Source: an uncultured Acetatifactor sp.
GTDB taxonomy: Bacteria > Bacillota > Clostridia > Lachnospirales > Lachnospiraceae
Length of the DNA stretch: 64,000 nt
Assembly (NCBI GenBank): GCA_947594835.1
Contig: CANQEH010000014.1
Location: 1-64,000 of the forward strand
Direction: 5' to 3'
Position numbers and translations under genes: made by a program. Shown piece after piece: positions 9,390-18,019 of this stretch. The notes below the pieces were generated by a model. It had not been told where the DNA came from, did not search any database, and was given only the letters and a program-made list of their open reading frames with translations. How positions within the stretch are numbered: position 1 is the first letter of the stretch; each line of letters begins with the position of its first letter.

Positions 9390-10793
9390 ATGAAAAAAGG
9401 AAGACGGTTTTGGGGCGCTTTGCTTGTGGCGGCGCTTGTGCTTGTACAGTTTCCTGGGGCGGAGGCGGATGCGGCGTCATCCGCCTCCGCACAGGATACC
9501 CGGGGAAAAGTCCTGGGAAGCACCCGGGTGGTGGGGAACCGGGCGGTGGTTCTATGGGATCCCGCGCAGTCCAGGGTGTATGACAGGGAGAAGCCGCCCG
9601 TGGGGCCGCCCCTGGCGGAGTTTGCGGCCAGGCAGGAGGGCGCTCTGCCCAAATACGCAGTTGTGGACGGAACCGTCATTGCAGACCAGGCCTTTTATCA
9701 GAGCAAGGAGCTGGGAGTGGTGGTGGTGCCCGAGGGGATCCGGGAGATCGGCGAGTTTGCCTACGCCAGAAGCTCTGTCACGGAGGTTTTGATCCCCGCA
9801 GGGGTACAGGCGGTGGGCTATGGAGCCTTTTACCACTGCGACAGCCTGTCCGGCGTGACCTTTTTGGGGCCGGTGGAGGACGTGGCGGCCAATGCCTTTG
9901 CCCATACGCTCTGGCTGGAGAAGTTTTTTGCTGACGGCGGCGGGGAGGGAAGCGATTTCCTCATCACCGGCGGGGTGCTTGTGGCCTACCGGGGAGAAGA
10001 ACAGACGGTGGCGGTGCCAGAGGGCGTGGAAGTAATCGCGGCGGAAGCCTTCAAGGGACATGGGGAGATCACATCCCTGACCCTGCCGGAGAGCCTGCGG
10101 GTTGTGGGCGAGGCGGCGTTTGAGGGGTGCAGCGGCCTGCGCAGCATCCAGCTCAACCAGGGACTTGAGAAGATAAAGGACAGGGCCTTTTCTGGCTGTA
10201 AAGCGAAACGGGTAACAGTGCCTGCCTCTGTGACGGAGGAGGGGCTGCTTGCCTTTGACGGGGTTTCCGTCGTCTATGAGGGAGAACCCCCGAAGCAGAC
10301 CTACGGGATTTCCGCCACCCGGCTGTCCAACGAGTCTTACCGGGATGTGCCGCCGGATCCGGAGGCAGTGGCGGCAGGCGTGGTGACAGAGGGGCCGGAA
10401 GGGGCAGGCGCCGTTTTGGAGGACGCCTCCCGGCTGTATACCCTGCAGATCAGCGTCGTCTCTGACCCCGTGGAGGCCGGGCGTGCCTTTGAGCGGACGT
10501 TTGGCCGGGGGATTCCAGATGGAAGCGTCGTTTACCAGATGGAGTTAAAGGACGCAAGCGATATCCCGATCTCCAGGCTGGGCAGCCGCACGCTGACGGT
10601 GACCCTGCCCCTGCCGGAAGGGCTGGAAGGGGTTCCCCTGCGGCTCTTCGGGCTGGATCGCAACGGTCAGCTGGAGGAACTTGCCCTGGAGCAGGACACA
10701 GAGGAGAGCGCAGGCAGGATCCGCTTTGGGGTAAAATTTGTTTCCCAGATTGTGTTGTGCCCCCAGGGGGAGGCGCCCGGCCAGGCAGACTGA
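9390..10793 (+). CDS. Secreted BspA-type leucine-rich-repeat protein, paralogue without anchor
   Basis: 467 residues with a clear signal peptide (MKKGRR, hydrophobic 8-21, cleavage near AEADA at about 25-28). LRR_5 repeats lie at about 95-300 (IREIGEFAYARSSVTEVLIP, VGYGAFYHCDSL). The C-terminal third resembles the pre-anchor domain of the preceding 1491-residue protein: both carry a VTLPLP motif, a charged linker and a closing strand ending in hydrophobic residues (SQIVLCP here, SPYVIYV there). There is no sorting motif, no trailing hydrophobic helix and no Lys tail, so the product should be released or bound non-covalently. The 31-base gap to the previous gene suggests the same operon. Substrate or partner unknown. 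Confidence 0.88.
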   Translation: MKKGRRFWGALLVAALVLVQFPGAEADAASSASAQDTRGKVLGSTRVVGNRAVVLWDPAQSRVYDREKPPVGPPLAEFAARQEGALPKYAVVDGTVIADQAFYQSKELGVVVVPEGIREIGEFAYARSSVTEVLIPAGVQAVGYGAFYHCDSLSGVTFLGPVEDVAANAFAHTLWLEKFFADGGGEGSDFLITGGVLVAYRGEEQTVAVPEGVEVIAAEAFKGHGEITSLTLPESLRVVGEAAFEGCSGLRSIQLNQGLEKIKDRAFSGCKAKRVTVPASVTEEGLLAFDGVSVVYEGEPPKQTYGISATRLSNESYRDVPPDPEAVAAGVVTEGPEGAGAVLEDASRLYTLQISVVSDPVEAGRAFERTFGRGIPDGSVVYQMELKDASDIPISRLGSRTLTVTLPLPEGLEGVPLRLFGLDRNGQLEELALEQDTEESAGRIRFGVKFVSQIVLCPQGEAPGQAD

Positions 10794-10852
10794 CCCCGGG
10801 CTGTTGACAGAACGGAAAGAACGCTGCGGCATATGATAACCCAAAGGGAGAT

Positions 10853-11821
10853 ATGCCGGGGCGTTTTTTGATGCAGAGGGTGCGCAGACAAGTGGAAGAT
10901 ATTTATGGGGACAGGACGGACGGCGGCCAGGGGGTGGTAGCGGCCCTGCTGGATACGGGGGTGGCGCTGCACCCGGATCTGGAGGGGCGCATCCTGTGCT
11001 TTCGGGATTTTGTAAACGACGAAAAGCCTAGACAGAGCCCGCTTATCCTGCCGGGAAGGGAATCCTATGACGACAACGGCCACGGCACTCATGTGGCGGG
11101 GATCCTCTGTGGCAGCGGGGCGCTCTCCCAGGGAAAGTACAGGGGACTTGCCCCGGGCGTGCGGCTGGCGGTGGGAAAAGTGCTGGACGGACAGGGGGAC
11201 GGTTCCGCAGACGCCATGCTGAAGGGCCTGGACTGGGTGCTGGCCCTGCGGGAGCGATACCCCATCCGCATCCTGAACATCTCCGTGGGCATCGGGGCTC
11301 TGGAGGATAAGGGGAAGGAGGCGGCATTGCAGGAAAAGCTGGAACAGATTTGGGACAGCGGGATCCTGGCGGTGTGCGCGGCGGGCAATAAGGGGCCCCG
11401 GGAGGGAAGCGTCTCCTCTGTGGGCGGCAATGCCAGGGTAGTGACGGTTGGGTGCCACGACGGCGCTTATTTTGCGGATATGCCGGGGCAGTGCCGGAAT
11501 TATTCCGGGAGGGGCCTGCCCGGGGCGGCGCATACAAAGCCGGATCTGGTGGCGCCGGGGACGGGGATCGTATCCTGCTGTCTCTTTTGCCGGAAGCGGC
11601 GGGAGCGCTATGTATCCCCTTATGTGGCAAAGAGCGGTACCTCCATGGCCACGCCCATCGTGTCCGCCGCCGCTGCCCTGGCGTTTGAAAGGGATCCCGG
11701 ACTCACCAATCAGGCCTGTAAGCTGAAACTGGAATACACCGCGGTGGATCTGGGGGAACCCTGGAATCTCCAGGGCTGGGGAATGGTGAACGTCAGGCGG
11801 CTTTTGGAAGAAACTTCTTGA
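10853..11821 (+). CDS. Subtilisin-family (S8) serine protease without signal peptide
   Basis: 322 residues. The catalytic triad is visible: Asp34 in LLDTGVALHPD, His78 in NGHGTHVAG and Ser264 in SGTSMATP; CAAGNKGP supplies the oxyanion Asn. There is no signal peptide, prodomain or anchor, as in intracellular serine proteases of the IspA/AprX kind, so a cytoplasmic role is the simplest reading; non-classical export cannot be excluded. Start choice is uncertain: AAGGGAG is only 2-3 bases from the ATG at 10853, while the in-frame ATG at 10871 has a weak CCGGGG nine bases upstream. The stop codon overlaps the -35 box of the next promoter. Its position after two surface proteins suggests, but does not prove, a maturation role. 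Confidence 0.9.
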   Translation: MPGRFLMQRVRRQVEDIYGDRTDGGQGVVAALLDTGVALHPDLEGRILCFRDFVNDEKPRQSPLILPGRESYDDNGHGTHVAGILCGSGALSQGKYRGLAPGVRLAVGKVLDGQGDGSADAMLKGLDWVLALRERYPIRILNISVGIGALEDKGKEAALQEKLEQIWDSGILAVCAAGNKGPREGSVSSVGGNARVVTVGCHDGAYFADMPGQCRNYSGRGLPGAAHTKPDLVAPGTGIVSCCLFCRKRRERYVSPYVAKSGTSMATPIVSAAAALAFERDPGLTNQACKLKLEYTAVDLGEPWNLQGWGMVNVRRLLEETS

Positions 11822-11846
11822 CAGGAGCGGTACGGTTGTATACAAT
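11818..11846 (+). promoter_or_regulatory. Strong sigma-A promoter of the citrate synthase operon
   Basis: TTGACA (11818-11823), spacer of exactly 17, TACAAT (11841-11846); the -35 overlaps the TGA of the protease gene. It drives the Re-citrate-synthase-like, GntR and icd genes. Confidence 0.75.
11836..11845. promoter_or_regulatory. Palindromic operator candidate TTGTATACAA
   Basis: Perfect 10-base palindrome overlapping the -10 box; a further GATACAA follows at 11847-11853. FCD-type GntR regulators commonly bind short T-GT..AC-A palindromes, and one is encoded as the second gene of this operon, so autorepression is inferred. Confidence 0.5.
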
Positions 11847-11924
11847 GATACAAACCAATCATATCGGGGGCGCAGGCCTGCGCATGGCCCGCGTCCTCAG
11901 CACAGGAAAGGAGCTTCAAACGCC

Positions 11925-13361
11925 ATGAAAGAGAGCGGTACCTTTCAGAATCGTCCCGTCACCATGAACCCCAACAACAATCTGCTGCAGATTGAGGAGC
12001 ATATGTACATATTGGACGACGTGGAAAAACCCAACGTGTTCCGCAATATGTTCCCCTATTCTGATATTCCAAAAATCCCTTTTAACGACAGAATCGTGCC
12101 CCACAATATGCCAAAGGAGATCTGGATCACCGACACCACCTTCCGGGATGGACAGCAGTCCAGAGCCCCTTACACCACGGAGCAGATCGTCACTATCTAC
12201 GACTATCTGCACCGGCTGGGCGGCCCCAACGGCATGATCCGTGCCAGCGAATTTTTCCTGTACAGCAAAAAGGACAGGGACGCGGTGTACAAGTGCATGG
12301 AGCGGGGGTATCAGTTCCCGGAGGTCACAAGCTGGATCCGGGCCTCCAAGGAGGATTTCAAGCTGGTCAAGGAGATCGGCATGAAGGAGACCGGTATTCT
12401 GGTGAGCTGTTCCGATTACCACATTTTCCTCAAGCTGAAAATGACCAGAAGGCAGGCCATGGATCACTATTTAAGCGTCATCCGGGACTGTCTGGAGGAG
12501 GGCATCAGCCCAAGGTGCCATCTGGAAGACATCACCCGTGCGGACATATACGGCTATGTGGTGCCCTTCTGTCTGGAGCTGATGAAGTTGATGGAGCAGT
12601 ATCAGATCCCCGTGAAGGTAAGGGCCTGCGACACCATGGGCTACGGCGTAAACTTCCCCGGCGCGGTGATTCCCCGCAGCGTCCAGGGCATCATCTATGC
12701 CCTTCACACCCACGCGGGCGTGCCCCAGGAGATGATCGAGTGGCACGGGCACAATGATTTTTACAAGGCGGTGAGCAATTCCACCACGGCCTGGCTCTAC
12801 GGCTGCTGCGGCATCAACACCTCCCTGTTTGGCATCGGGGAGCGCACGGGCAATACGCCCCTGGAGGCCATGGTATTTGAGTACGCCCAGTTAAAGGGCA
12901 GCCTAAACGGCATGGACACCACCGTGATCACGGAGCTGGCGGAATACTATGAGAAAGAGATCGGGTATCAGATCCCGCCCAGGACGCCTTTTGTGGGGAA
13001 AAACTTCAATGTGACCCGGGCCGGCATCCACGCGGACGGGCTGTTGAAAAACGAGGAGATCTACAATATCTTTGACACGGAAAAATTTTTAAACCGCCCC
13101 GTGCGGTGCGCCGTATCCAACACTTCCGGCCTGGCGGGCATCGCCCACTGGCTGAACACCTATTACCGGCTGACTGGGGAAGAACAGGTGGACAAAAATT
13201 CGGAGCTGGTGAGAGCGGTCAAAGAGTGGGTGGATCAGGAGTATGCAGACGGCCGCGTCACGGTGATGACCGATGAGGAGATCGTCGCCTGTGTGGAGCG
13301 GGTGTGCCGGGGGAGGCAGATCTTCTTTGCCCCGCTGGCGGGAGAGGGGAAAGACTGTTAA
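11925..13361 (+). CDS. Re-citrate synthase-like enzyme (homocitrate/isopropylmalate synthase superfamily)
   Basis: 478-residue DRE-TIM metallolyase: DTTFRDGQQ at about 69-77 gives the metal/acid loop, and WHGHND at about 272-277 carries the two metal-binding His. It lacks the long C-terminal LeuA regulatory domain of true 2-isopropylmalate synthase, and its N-terminal arm (ILDDVEKPNVFRNMFPY) is unlike homocitrate synthase. Clostridia that lack Si-citrate synthase use a Re-stereospecific enzyme from this superfamily (characterised in Clostridium kluyveri); the gene here is followed by a regulator and NADP-isocitrate dehydrogenase, which argues for condensation of oxaloacetate and acetyl-CoA in the route to 2-oxoglutarate. 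GenBank entries of this type are often mislabelled. AAAGGAG precedes the ATG by about ten bases. The citrate assignment is inferred from context. Confidence 0.75.
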   Translation: MKESGTFQNRPVTMNPNNNLLQIEEHMYILDDVEKPNVFRNMFPYSDIPKIPFNDRIVPHNMPKEIWITDTTFRDGQQSRAPYTTEQIVTIYDYLHRLGGPNGMIRASEFFLYSKKDRDAVYKCMERGYQFPEVTSWIRASKEDFKLVKEIGMKETGILVSCSDYHIFLKLKMTRRQAMDHYLSVIRDCLEEGISPRCHLEDITRADIYGYVVPFCLELMKLMEQYQIPVKVRACDTMGYGVNFPGAVIPRSVQGIIYALHTHAGVPQEMIEWHGHNDFYKAVSNSTTAWLYGCCGINTSLFGIGERTGNTPLEAMVFEYAQLKGSLNGMDTTVITELAEYYEKEIGYQIPPRTPFVGKNFNVTRAGIHADGLLKNEEIYNIFDTEKFLNRPVRCAVSNTSGLAGIAHWLNTYYRLTGEEQVDKNSELVRAVKEWVDQEYADGRVTVMTDEEIVACVERVCRGRQIFFAPLAGEGKDC

Positions 13362-13381
13362 AACAGACAGAAGGAATCGAT

Positions 13382-14065
13382 ATGGGAGAGTTTGACGTAA
13401 AGCAGGAAGTCACGGACAAGTATTCCCTGCGGGGCCGGGTGTTTCACCGGCTGCGGGAGGATATTTTAAGCGGCAAGTATGCGGAGCATGAAGAATTGAA
13501 GGAAGTCGCCATCGGCGAGGAGATGGGCGTCAGCCGCACCCCCGTGCGGGAGGCGTTCAGGCAGCTGGAGCTGGAGGGATTGATCCAGATTATTCCGAAC
13601 AAGGGGGCCTATGTCACGGGCATTACGCAAAAGGATGTGAAGGACATCTACCTGATCCGCTCCCGGCTGGAGGGGCTCTGCGCCCGCTGGGCCACGGAGC
13701 ACATCTCAAAAGAGCAGATGGACGAGATGGAGGAGAACGTATATCTGGCGGAATTTCACGCGCAGAAGGGCCATTTAGAGCAGCTTGCCCAGCTGGACAA
13801 CCGGTTCCACGACATCCTCTATGAGGCCTGCGACAGCAAGATACTGGAGCATCAGTTGAAGGATCTGCACCAGTATGTGCTCAGGGTGCGCAAAAAGACC
13901 CTGGCCAAGGAGAGCAGGGGCATACAGTCCAATAAGGAGCACCGCCAGATCATGGAGGCCATCCGGGATCAAAATCCCGACCTGGCGGAGCAGCTGGCAA
14001 ACCGGCATATGATAAACGCCTACGAAAACATGGTGGAAAACGGCTTGAAGGAAGCCTACTCATGA
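13382..14065 (+). CDS. GntR-family transcriptional regulator, FCD subfamily
   Basis: 227 residues. The ATG at 13382 is chosen over an earlier in-frame start because AGAAGGA lies 7 bases upstream and the earlier reading would overlap the previous gene with a non-family sequence. N-terminal winged helix (about 18-80) with the signature GVSRTPVREAFRQLELEGLI; C-terminal FCD all-helical effector domain from about 95 (RSRLEGLCARWA, LDNRFHDILYEACDS with likely metal-ligating Asp/His and a later EHRQIMEAI). Such proteins sense small carboxylates. Placed between citrate synthase and icd, it most likely controls this operon through the palindrome at 11836-11845; effector unknown, with citrate, isocitrate or 2-oxoglutarate being candidates. 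Confidence 0.9.
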   Translation: MGEFDVKQEVTDKYSLRGRVFHRLREDILSGKYAEHEELKEVAIGEEMGVSRTPVREAFRQLELEGLIQIIPNKGAYVTGITQKDVKDIYLIRSRLEGLCARWATEHISKEQMDEMEENVYLAEFHAQKGHLEQLAQLDNRFHDILYEACDSKILEHQLKDLHQYVLRVRKKTLAKESRGIQSNKEHRQIMEAIRDQNPDLAEQLANRHMINAYENMVENGLKEAYS

Positions 14066-14089
14066 CAGGGAAAAAGGAGGAATTGCAGT

Positions 14090-15301
14090 ATGGCGAAAAT
14101 TCAGATGACAACCCCCCTGGTGGAGATGGACGGGGACGAGATGACCAGAATCCTCTGGCGGATGATCAAGGAGGAGCTTTTGCTTCCCTACATCGACTTA
14201 AAGACAGAGTATTATGACCTGGGCCTGGAAAACCGCAACGCCACTGACGACCAGGTGACCGTGGACAGCGCAAAGGCCACCTTAAAGCACGGCGTGGCGG
14301 TAAAGTGTGCCACCATCACGCCAAACGGCGCCAGGATGAAGGAATATCAGCTCAAGGAGATGTGGAAAAGCCCCAACGGCACCGTCCGGGCCATCTTAGA
14401 CGGCACGGTGTTTCGCGCTCCCATTCTGGTCAAGGGCATTGTCCCCTATGTGAAAAACTGGGAGAAGCCGATCACCATCGCCCGTCACGCCTACGGCGAT
14501 GTGTACAAGAACACGGAGATCAAGGTGCCCGGCCCCGGGAAAGCGGAGCTTGTGTTTACCGCGCCCGACGGCACCCAGATTCGGGAAACCATCCACGAGT
14601 TTGACGGCCCCGGCATCCTCCAGGGCATCCACAACACGGAAAAATCCATCGAAAGCTTCGCCAGGGCCTGCTTTTCCTACGCGGTGGACACCAGACAGGA
14701 TCTGTGGTTTTCTACCAAAGACACCATCTCCAAAAAGTACGACCACACCTTTAAGGACATCTTCCAGGAGCTCTACGACAGGGAGTACCGGGAGAAGTTT
14801 GAAGAGCTGGGCATTGAATATTTCTATACGCTGATCGACGACGCGGTAGCCCGGGTCATCCGCTCCGAGGGCGGCTTTATCTGGGCCTGCAAGAATTACG
14901 ACGGCGATGTGATGAGCGATATGGTGGCAACGGCTTACGGGGATCTCTCCATGATGACCTCCGTGCTGGTGTCCCCAAGCGGCGTCTATGAGTATGAGGC
15001 GGCCCACGGCACGGTACAGCGCCACTACTATAAGCATTTAAAGGGGGAGGAGACCTCCACCAACTCCATCGCCACCATTTTTGCCTGGACCGGCGCGCTG
15101 AACAAGAGAGGGGAGCTGGACAAAAACAGCGAGCTTTGCGCATTTGCAAAGAGGCTGGAGCGGGCCTGCATCAAGACGGTGGAGGACGGGAAGATGACAA
15201 AGAGCCTGTCGCTCATCTCCACCTGTGAGCATCCTGTGATCTTAAACAGCCTGGACTTTATCAAAGCCATCCGGGAGACGTTCGACGCCCTGGAAGGATA
15301 G
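14090..15301 (+). CDS. icd: NADP-dependent isocitrate dehydrogenase, eukaryote-like homodimeric type
   Basis: 403 residues, the normal length of the dimeric type II IDH. Oxidatively decarboxylates isocitrate to 2-oxoglutarate with NADP+. Family sequence runs throughout: [13 protein letters not shown] at the N-terminus, [17 protein letters not shown] with substrate-binding Arg, the metal-binding Asp segment ([15 protein letters not shown]), and [12 protein letters not shown] near the cofactor site. An AAAAAGGAGG lies 8 bases before the ATG. It is the third gene of the citrate synthase-gntR-icd unit and together they provide carbon for glutamate synthesis plus NADPH. Aconitase, which is needed in between, is not in this operon. 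It converges with the ABC-F gene, 15 bases apart, without an obvious terminator. Confidence 0.95.
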   Translation: MAKIQMTTPLVEMDGDEMTRILWRMIKEELLLPYIDLKTEYYDLGLENRNATDDQVTVDSAKATLKHGVAVKCATITPNGARMKEYQLKEMWKSPNGTVRAILDGTVFRAPILVKGIVPYVKNWEKPITIARHAYGDVYKNTEIKVPGPGKAELVFTAPDGTQIRETIHEFDGPGILQGIHNTEKSIESFARACFSYAVDTRQDLWFSTKDTISKKYDHTFKDIFQELYDREYREKFEELGIEYFYTLIDDAVARVIRSEGGFIWACKNYDGDVMSDMVATAYGDLSMMTSVLVSPSGVYEYEAAHGTVQRHYYKHLKGEETSTNSIATIFAWTGALNKRGELDKNSELCAFAKRLERACIKTVEDGKMTKSLSLISTCEHPVILNSLDFIKAIRETFDALEG

Positions 15302-15316
15302 AGGCTGGGGAAAACA

Positions 15317-17236
15317 TCATTCCGCCAGCTCCGCCCAGGTGTCATAGAGGCCGCTCAATTCCCGGTTTACTTGTTCCTGGGCGGCGGTCAGCTGGTTTAA
15401 CATCTCCACCTGCGTGCCCACCGCAGGGTCGGAAAGCTGCGCCTCCAGTTCCCGGAGGCGTTCTTCCAGTGCGGCAATCCGCCCTTCGCATTTTTTCAGG
15501 TCGTTTTCCTTTTTGCGCAGTCTCGCCTGCTCCTCCTTTTGGGCCTTCCAGTCCAGCCTGCCCTCGGACAGGGCGGGGGAGGAGGCGCTTTTTGCGGACA
15601 CAGAATCAGGATCGCAGGAGGAGACGGCCTGCGCCCTGGATTTTTCCAGATAGTCGTCGTAATTTCCAAGATAGTTGACCAGCCGCCCTCCCTCCAGATC
15701 CAGGATCCTTGTGGCGGTGCGGTTGATAAAATAGCGGTCGTGGGAGACGTAGAGCAGCGTCCCTTCATAGCCGTTTAACGCATCCTCCAAAATCTCCTTG
15801 GAGGGGACGTCTAAATGGTTGGTGGGCTCGTCCAGGATGAGGAAGTTTGCGTTTCCCAGCATGAGCTTTGCCAGGGAGACCCGTCCCCTTTCCCCGCCGC
15901 TTAAATCGCTTATCTGTTTGAACACGTCGTCGCCGGTGAACAAAAAGGATGCCAGCACATTGCGGATCTCCGTGTTGGTGAGGGTGGGGTAGGTGTCGGA
16001 GAGCTCCTGAAACAATGTCTTCTCCCCGTGGAGCACCTGGTGCTCCTGGTCGTAGTAGCCGATCTCCACATTGCTGCCAAGCGAAAACGTGCCGCTGTCC
16101 GGGGCAATCAGCCCGTTTATGATCTTTAACAGGGTGGTCTTCCCGGTGCCGTTGTCCCCGATGATGGCAATATGCTCCCCCCGCCGGATCTCGAAACTGA
16201 CGTCTTCAAACAGTCTGTTTCTGCCGAAGGCCTTGCCCAGGTGGGACACGGTTAAGACGTCGTTTCCCGAGAGAAGTCTTGGGGTAAGGGTAAGGCGCAT
16301 CCCGGAGGCGTCCTCCGCAGGTTTTGCGAGAACCTCCATCCGTCCCAGCAGCTTTTCCCGGCTCTCGGCGCGTTTGATGGACTTTTCCCGGTTAAAGGAG
16401 CGGAGCCTTTCGATCACTTCCTCCTGATGGCGGATCTCCTTCTGCTGGTTTAAGTAAGCGCTCCATGCGGCGGCGCGGAGCATTTCCTTTTTGGCGGCGT
16501 AAGCGGAATAATTTCCCTGGAACATGGCGGCTTTCGTCTGATCCAGTTCGATGATCTTTGTGACCACCTTGTCCAGAAAATAGCGGTCGTGGGAGACGAT
16601 GAACACGGCGCCCTTGTAGTTTGACAGGTAAGTCTCCAGCCAGGCGATGGAATTTAAGTCCAGGTGGTTGGTGGGCTCGTCCAAAATGATCAGGTCAGGC
16701 TTCTGCAGGAGGAGCTTCCCCAGGGCCACCCGGGTCTTCTGTCCGCCGGAGAGGGTGGAGACGGGACGCCCGAAGTCCTCCTCCGAAAACCCAAGCCCCT
16801 TTAAAACGCCGGTTACCTCGCTCTTGTAGGCGTAGCCGTCCCCTGTCTCAAAGGCGTGGGTCAGGTTGGCATACTGCTGCATCAGGGTTTTTAATTCCTC
16901 CCCCGCGCTGTGCTGCATGGCCTGCTCGCAGTCCCGGATGCGCTGTTCCAGGCGGATGAGCTCCCGTTTGACGGAGAGCAGCTCCTCATAGATGGTGTTT
17001 TCGGTGTCCACTGCGTCATTCTGCGCCAGATAGCCGAAGGTTTTGTCTTTGGCGAAAGCCACCGTGCCCTCGTCCGGCTGCATCCGGCCCACAATGATGC
17101 GCAGCAGCGTGGTCTTTCCCACGCCGTTTTTCCCCACGAGGGCCGCTTTTTCGTAGTCTTCTATATGAAAACTGACATTTTTTAAGATGCTGGTATCGGC
17201 AAATGCCTTGGAAAGGTTCTGACAGGAAAGTATCAT
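15317..17236 (-). CDS. ydiF: ABC-F family ATPase, YdiF type
   Basis: 639-residue soluble protein with two ABC cassettes and no membrane domain. Walker A motifs GKNGVGKTT and GDNGTGKTT; signature motifs LSGGQKTRVALGK and LSGGERGRVSLAK; Walker B LIILDEPTNHLD and FLILDEPTNHLD. The linker between cassettes (the P-site interaction motif, about 245-320) is Arg/Lys-rich, and a coiled-coil C-terminal domain starts near 545. ABC-F proteins act on ribosomes, relieving stalls or giving resistance to antibiotics. In Bacillus subtilis ydiF also neighbours rex, which supports the name by synteny. GGAGG lies 8 bases before the ATG at 17236 and a promoter at 17258-17286. Nothing marks it as an antibiotic-resistance variant. 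Confidence 0.92.
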   Translation of the reverse strand: MILSCQNLSKAFADTSILKNVSFHIEDYEKAALVGKNGVGKTTLLRIIVGRMQPDEGTVAFAKDKTFGYLAQNDAVDTENTIYEELLSVKRELIRLEQRIRDCEQAMQHSAGEELKTLMQQYANLTHAFETGDGYAYKSEVTGVLKGLGFSEEDFGRPVSTLSGGQKTRVALGKLLLQKPDLIILDEPTNHLDLNSIAWLETYLSNYKGAVFIVSHDRYFLDKVVTKIIELDQTKAAMFQGNYSAYAAKKEMLRAAAWSAYLNQQKEIRHQEEVIERLRSFNREKSIKRAESREKLLGRMEVLAKPAEDASGMRLTLTPRLLSGNDVLTVSHLGKAFGRNRLFEDVSFEIRRGEHIAIIGDNGTGKTTLLKIINGLIAPDSGTFSLGSNVEIGYYDQEHQVLHGEKTLFQELSDTYPTLTNTEIRNVLASFLFTGDDVFKQISDLSGGERGRVSLAKLMLGNANFLILDEPTNHLDVPSKEILEDALNGYEGTLLYVSHDRYFINRTATRILDLEGGRLVNYLGNYDDYLEKSRAQAVSSCDPDSVSAKSASSPALSEGRLDWKAQKEEQARLRKKENDLKKCEGRIAALEERLRELEAQLSDPAVGTQVEMLNQLTAAQEQVNRELSGLYDTWAELAE

Positions 17237-17257
17237 GGTATTGTTCCTCCAAAAGAG

Positions 17258-17286
17258 ATTTTATACAATTTTTTCGCTCCGGGCAA
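17258..17286 (-). promoter_or_regulatory. Promoter for the ABC-F gene
   Basis: On the minus strand TTGCCC (17286-17281), 17 bases, TAAAAT (17263-17258), about 20 bases before the start codon region. It fires away from the rex promoter. Confidence 0.6.
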
Positions 17287-17295
17287 GTCTATTCA

Positions 17296-17324
17296 TTGAC
17301 AAGATTTTAACAGTTTGCTACACT
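17296..17324 (+). promoter_or_regulatory. Promoter for rex
   Basis: TTGACA (17296-17301), 17-base spacer, TACACT (17319-17324). The spacer contains TTTTAACA (17305-17312), which matches only one half of a Rex box, so autoregulation is not established. Confidence 0.7.
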
Positions 17325-17355
17325 ATAGAAAAGATGTAAGGAGGTACATTTCCCT

Positions 17356-18003
17356 TTGGAGGAGAAAGAGATTTCGCAGGCTGTGATAGGGCGGCTTCCC
17401 AGATATTTCCGTTACCTTGGGGAATTGAAGGACAGCGGCATCGAGAGGATATCGTCCCAGGACTTGAGCGGGCTGATGAAGGTAACCGCGTCACAGATAC
17501 GCCAGGACTTCAACAATTTCGGCGGTTTTGGCCAGCAGGGTTACGGCTACAACGTGGAATACCTCTACAGCGAGATTGGAAAGATTTTAGGGCTGGACAG
17601 GCTGCATTACTATATCATCATCGGCGCCGGGAACCTGGGCAGGGCGCTGGGAAATTATACGAACTTTGAACGCCGCGGTTTCCTCTTAAAGGGAATGTTT
17701 GACCAGGATCCGGAAAAGATCGGGCAAAAGGTGCGGGAGATCCAGGTGCGGCCCATGGAGGAACTGGAGGACTTTATCGACGCAAACAACATCGACATTG
17801 CGGTGCTGACCATCCCGAAGGCAGGGGCGGTGGAAATCGCGGAGCGGCTGGCAGGAACCCAGGTGCGGGCGATCTGGAATTTCGCCCATGTGGACCTGAA
17901 TGTGCCGGAGGGGATACAGGTGGAGAACGTACACCTCTCCGACAGCCTGATGAAGCTGTCCTACAATCTGAACCGCTATATGCAGGAACACCAGAAGGCC
18001 TGA
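17356..18003 (+). CDS. rex: Redox-sensing transcriptional repressor Rex
   Basis: 215 residues. Winged-helix DNA-binding domain at about 1-80 (ISQAVIGRLPRYFRYLGEL, SSQDLSGLMKVTASQIRQD, FGGFGQQGYGYNVEYL), then a Rossmann fold with IIIGAGNLGRAL that binds NADH, and a C-terminal domain-swapped helix. Rex represses fermentation and respiration genes until NADH/NAD+ rises. The start is a TTG at 17356: AAGGAGG lies at 17338-17344 and the family N-terminus begins exactly there. Translation from TTG plus an 11-base spacing may limit its level. It is followed 16 bases later by the coiled-coil gene. Neighbour nnrD repairs damaged NAD(P)H, another link with pyridine nucleotides. Confidence 0.95.
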   Translation: MEEKEISQAVIGRLPRYFRYLGELKDSGIERISSQDLSGLMKVTASQIRQDFNNFGGFGQQGYGYNVEYLYSEIGKILGLDRLHYYIIIGAGNLGRALGNYTNFERRGFLLKGMFDQDPEKIGQKVREIQVRPMEELEDFIDANNIDIAVLTIPKAGAVEIAERLAGTQVRAIWNFAHVDLNVPEGIQVENVHLSDSLMKLSYNLNRYMQEHQKA

Positions 18004-18019
18004 CAGGAGGTGGCAGCCC

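Noticed and set aside
10804-10837. Promoter TTGACA-TATGAT before the subtilisin gene
   Set aside because: The spacer is 22 bases, too long for a sigma-A promoter.
17305-17312. Rex box in the rex promoter
   Set aside because: Only a half-site is present; the full palindrome is missing.
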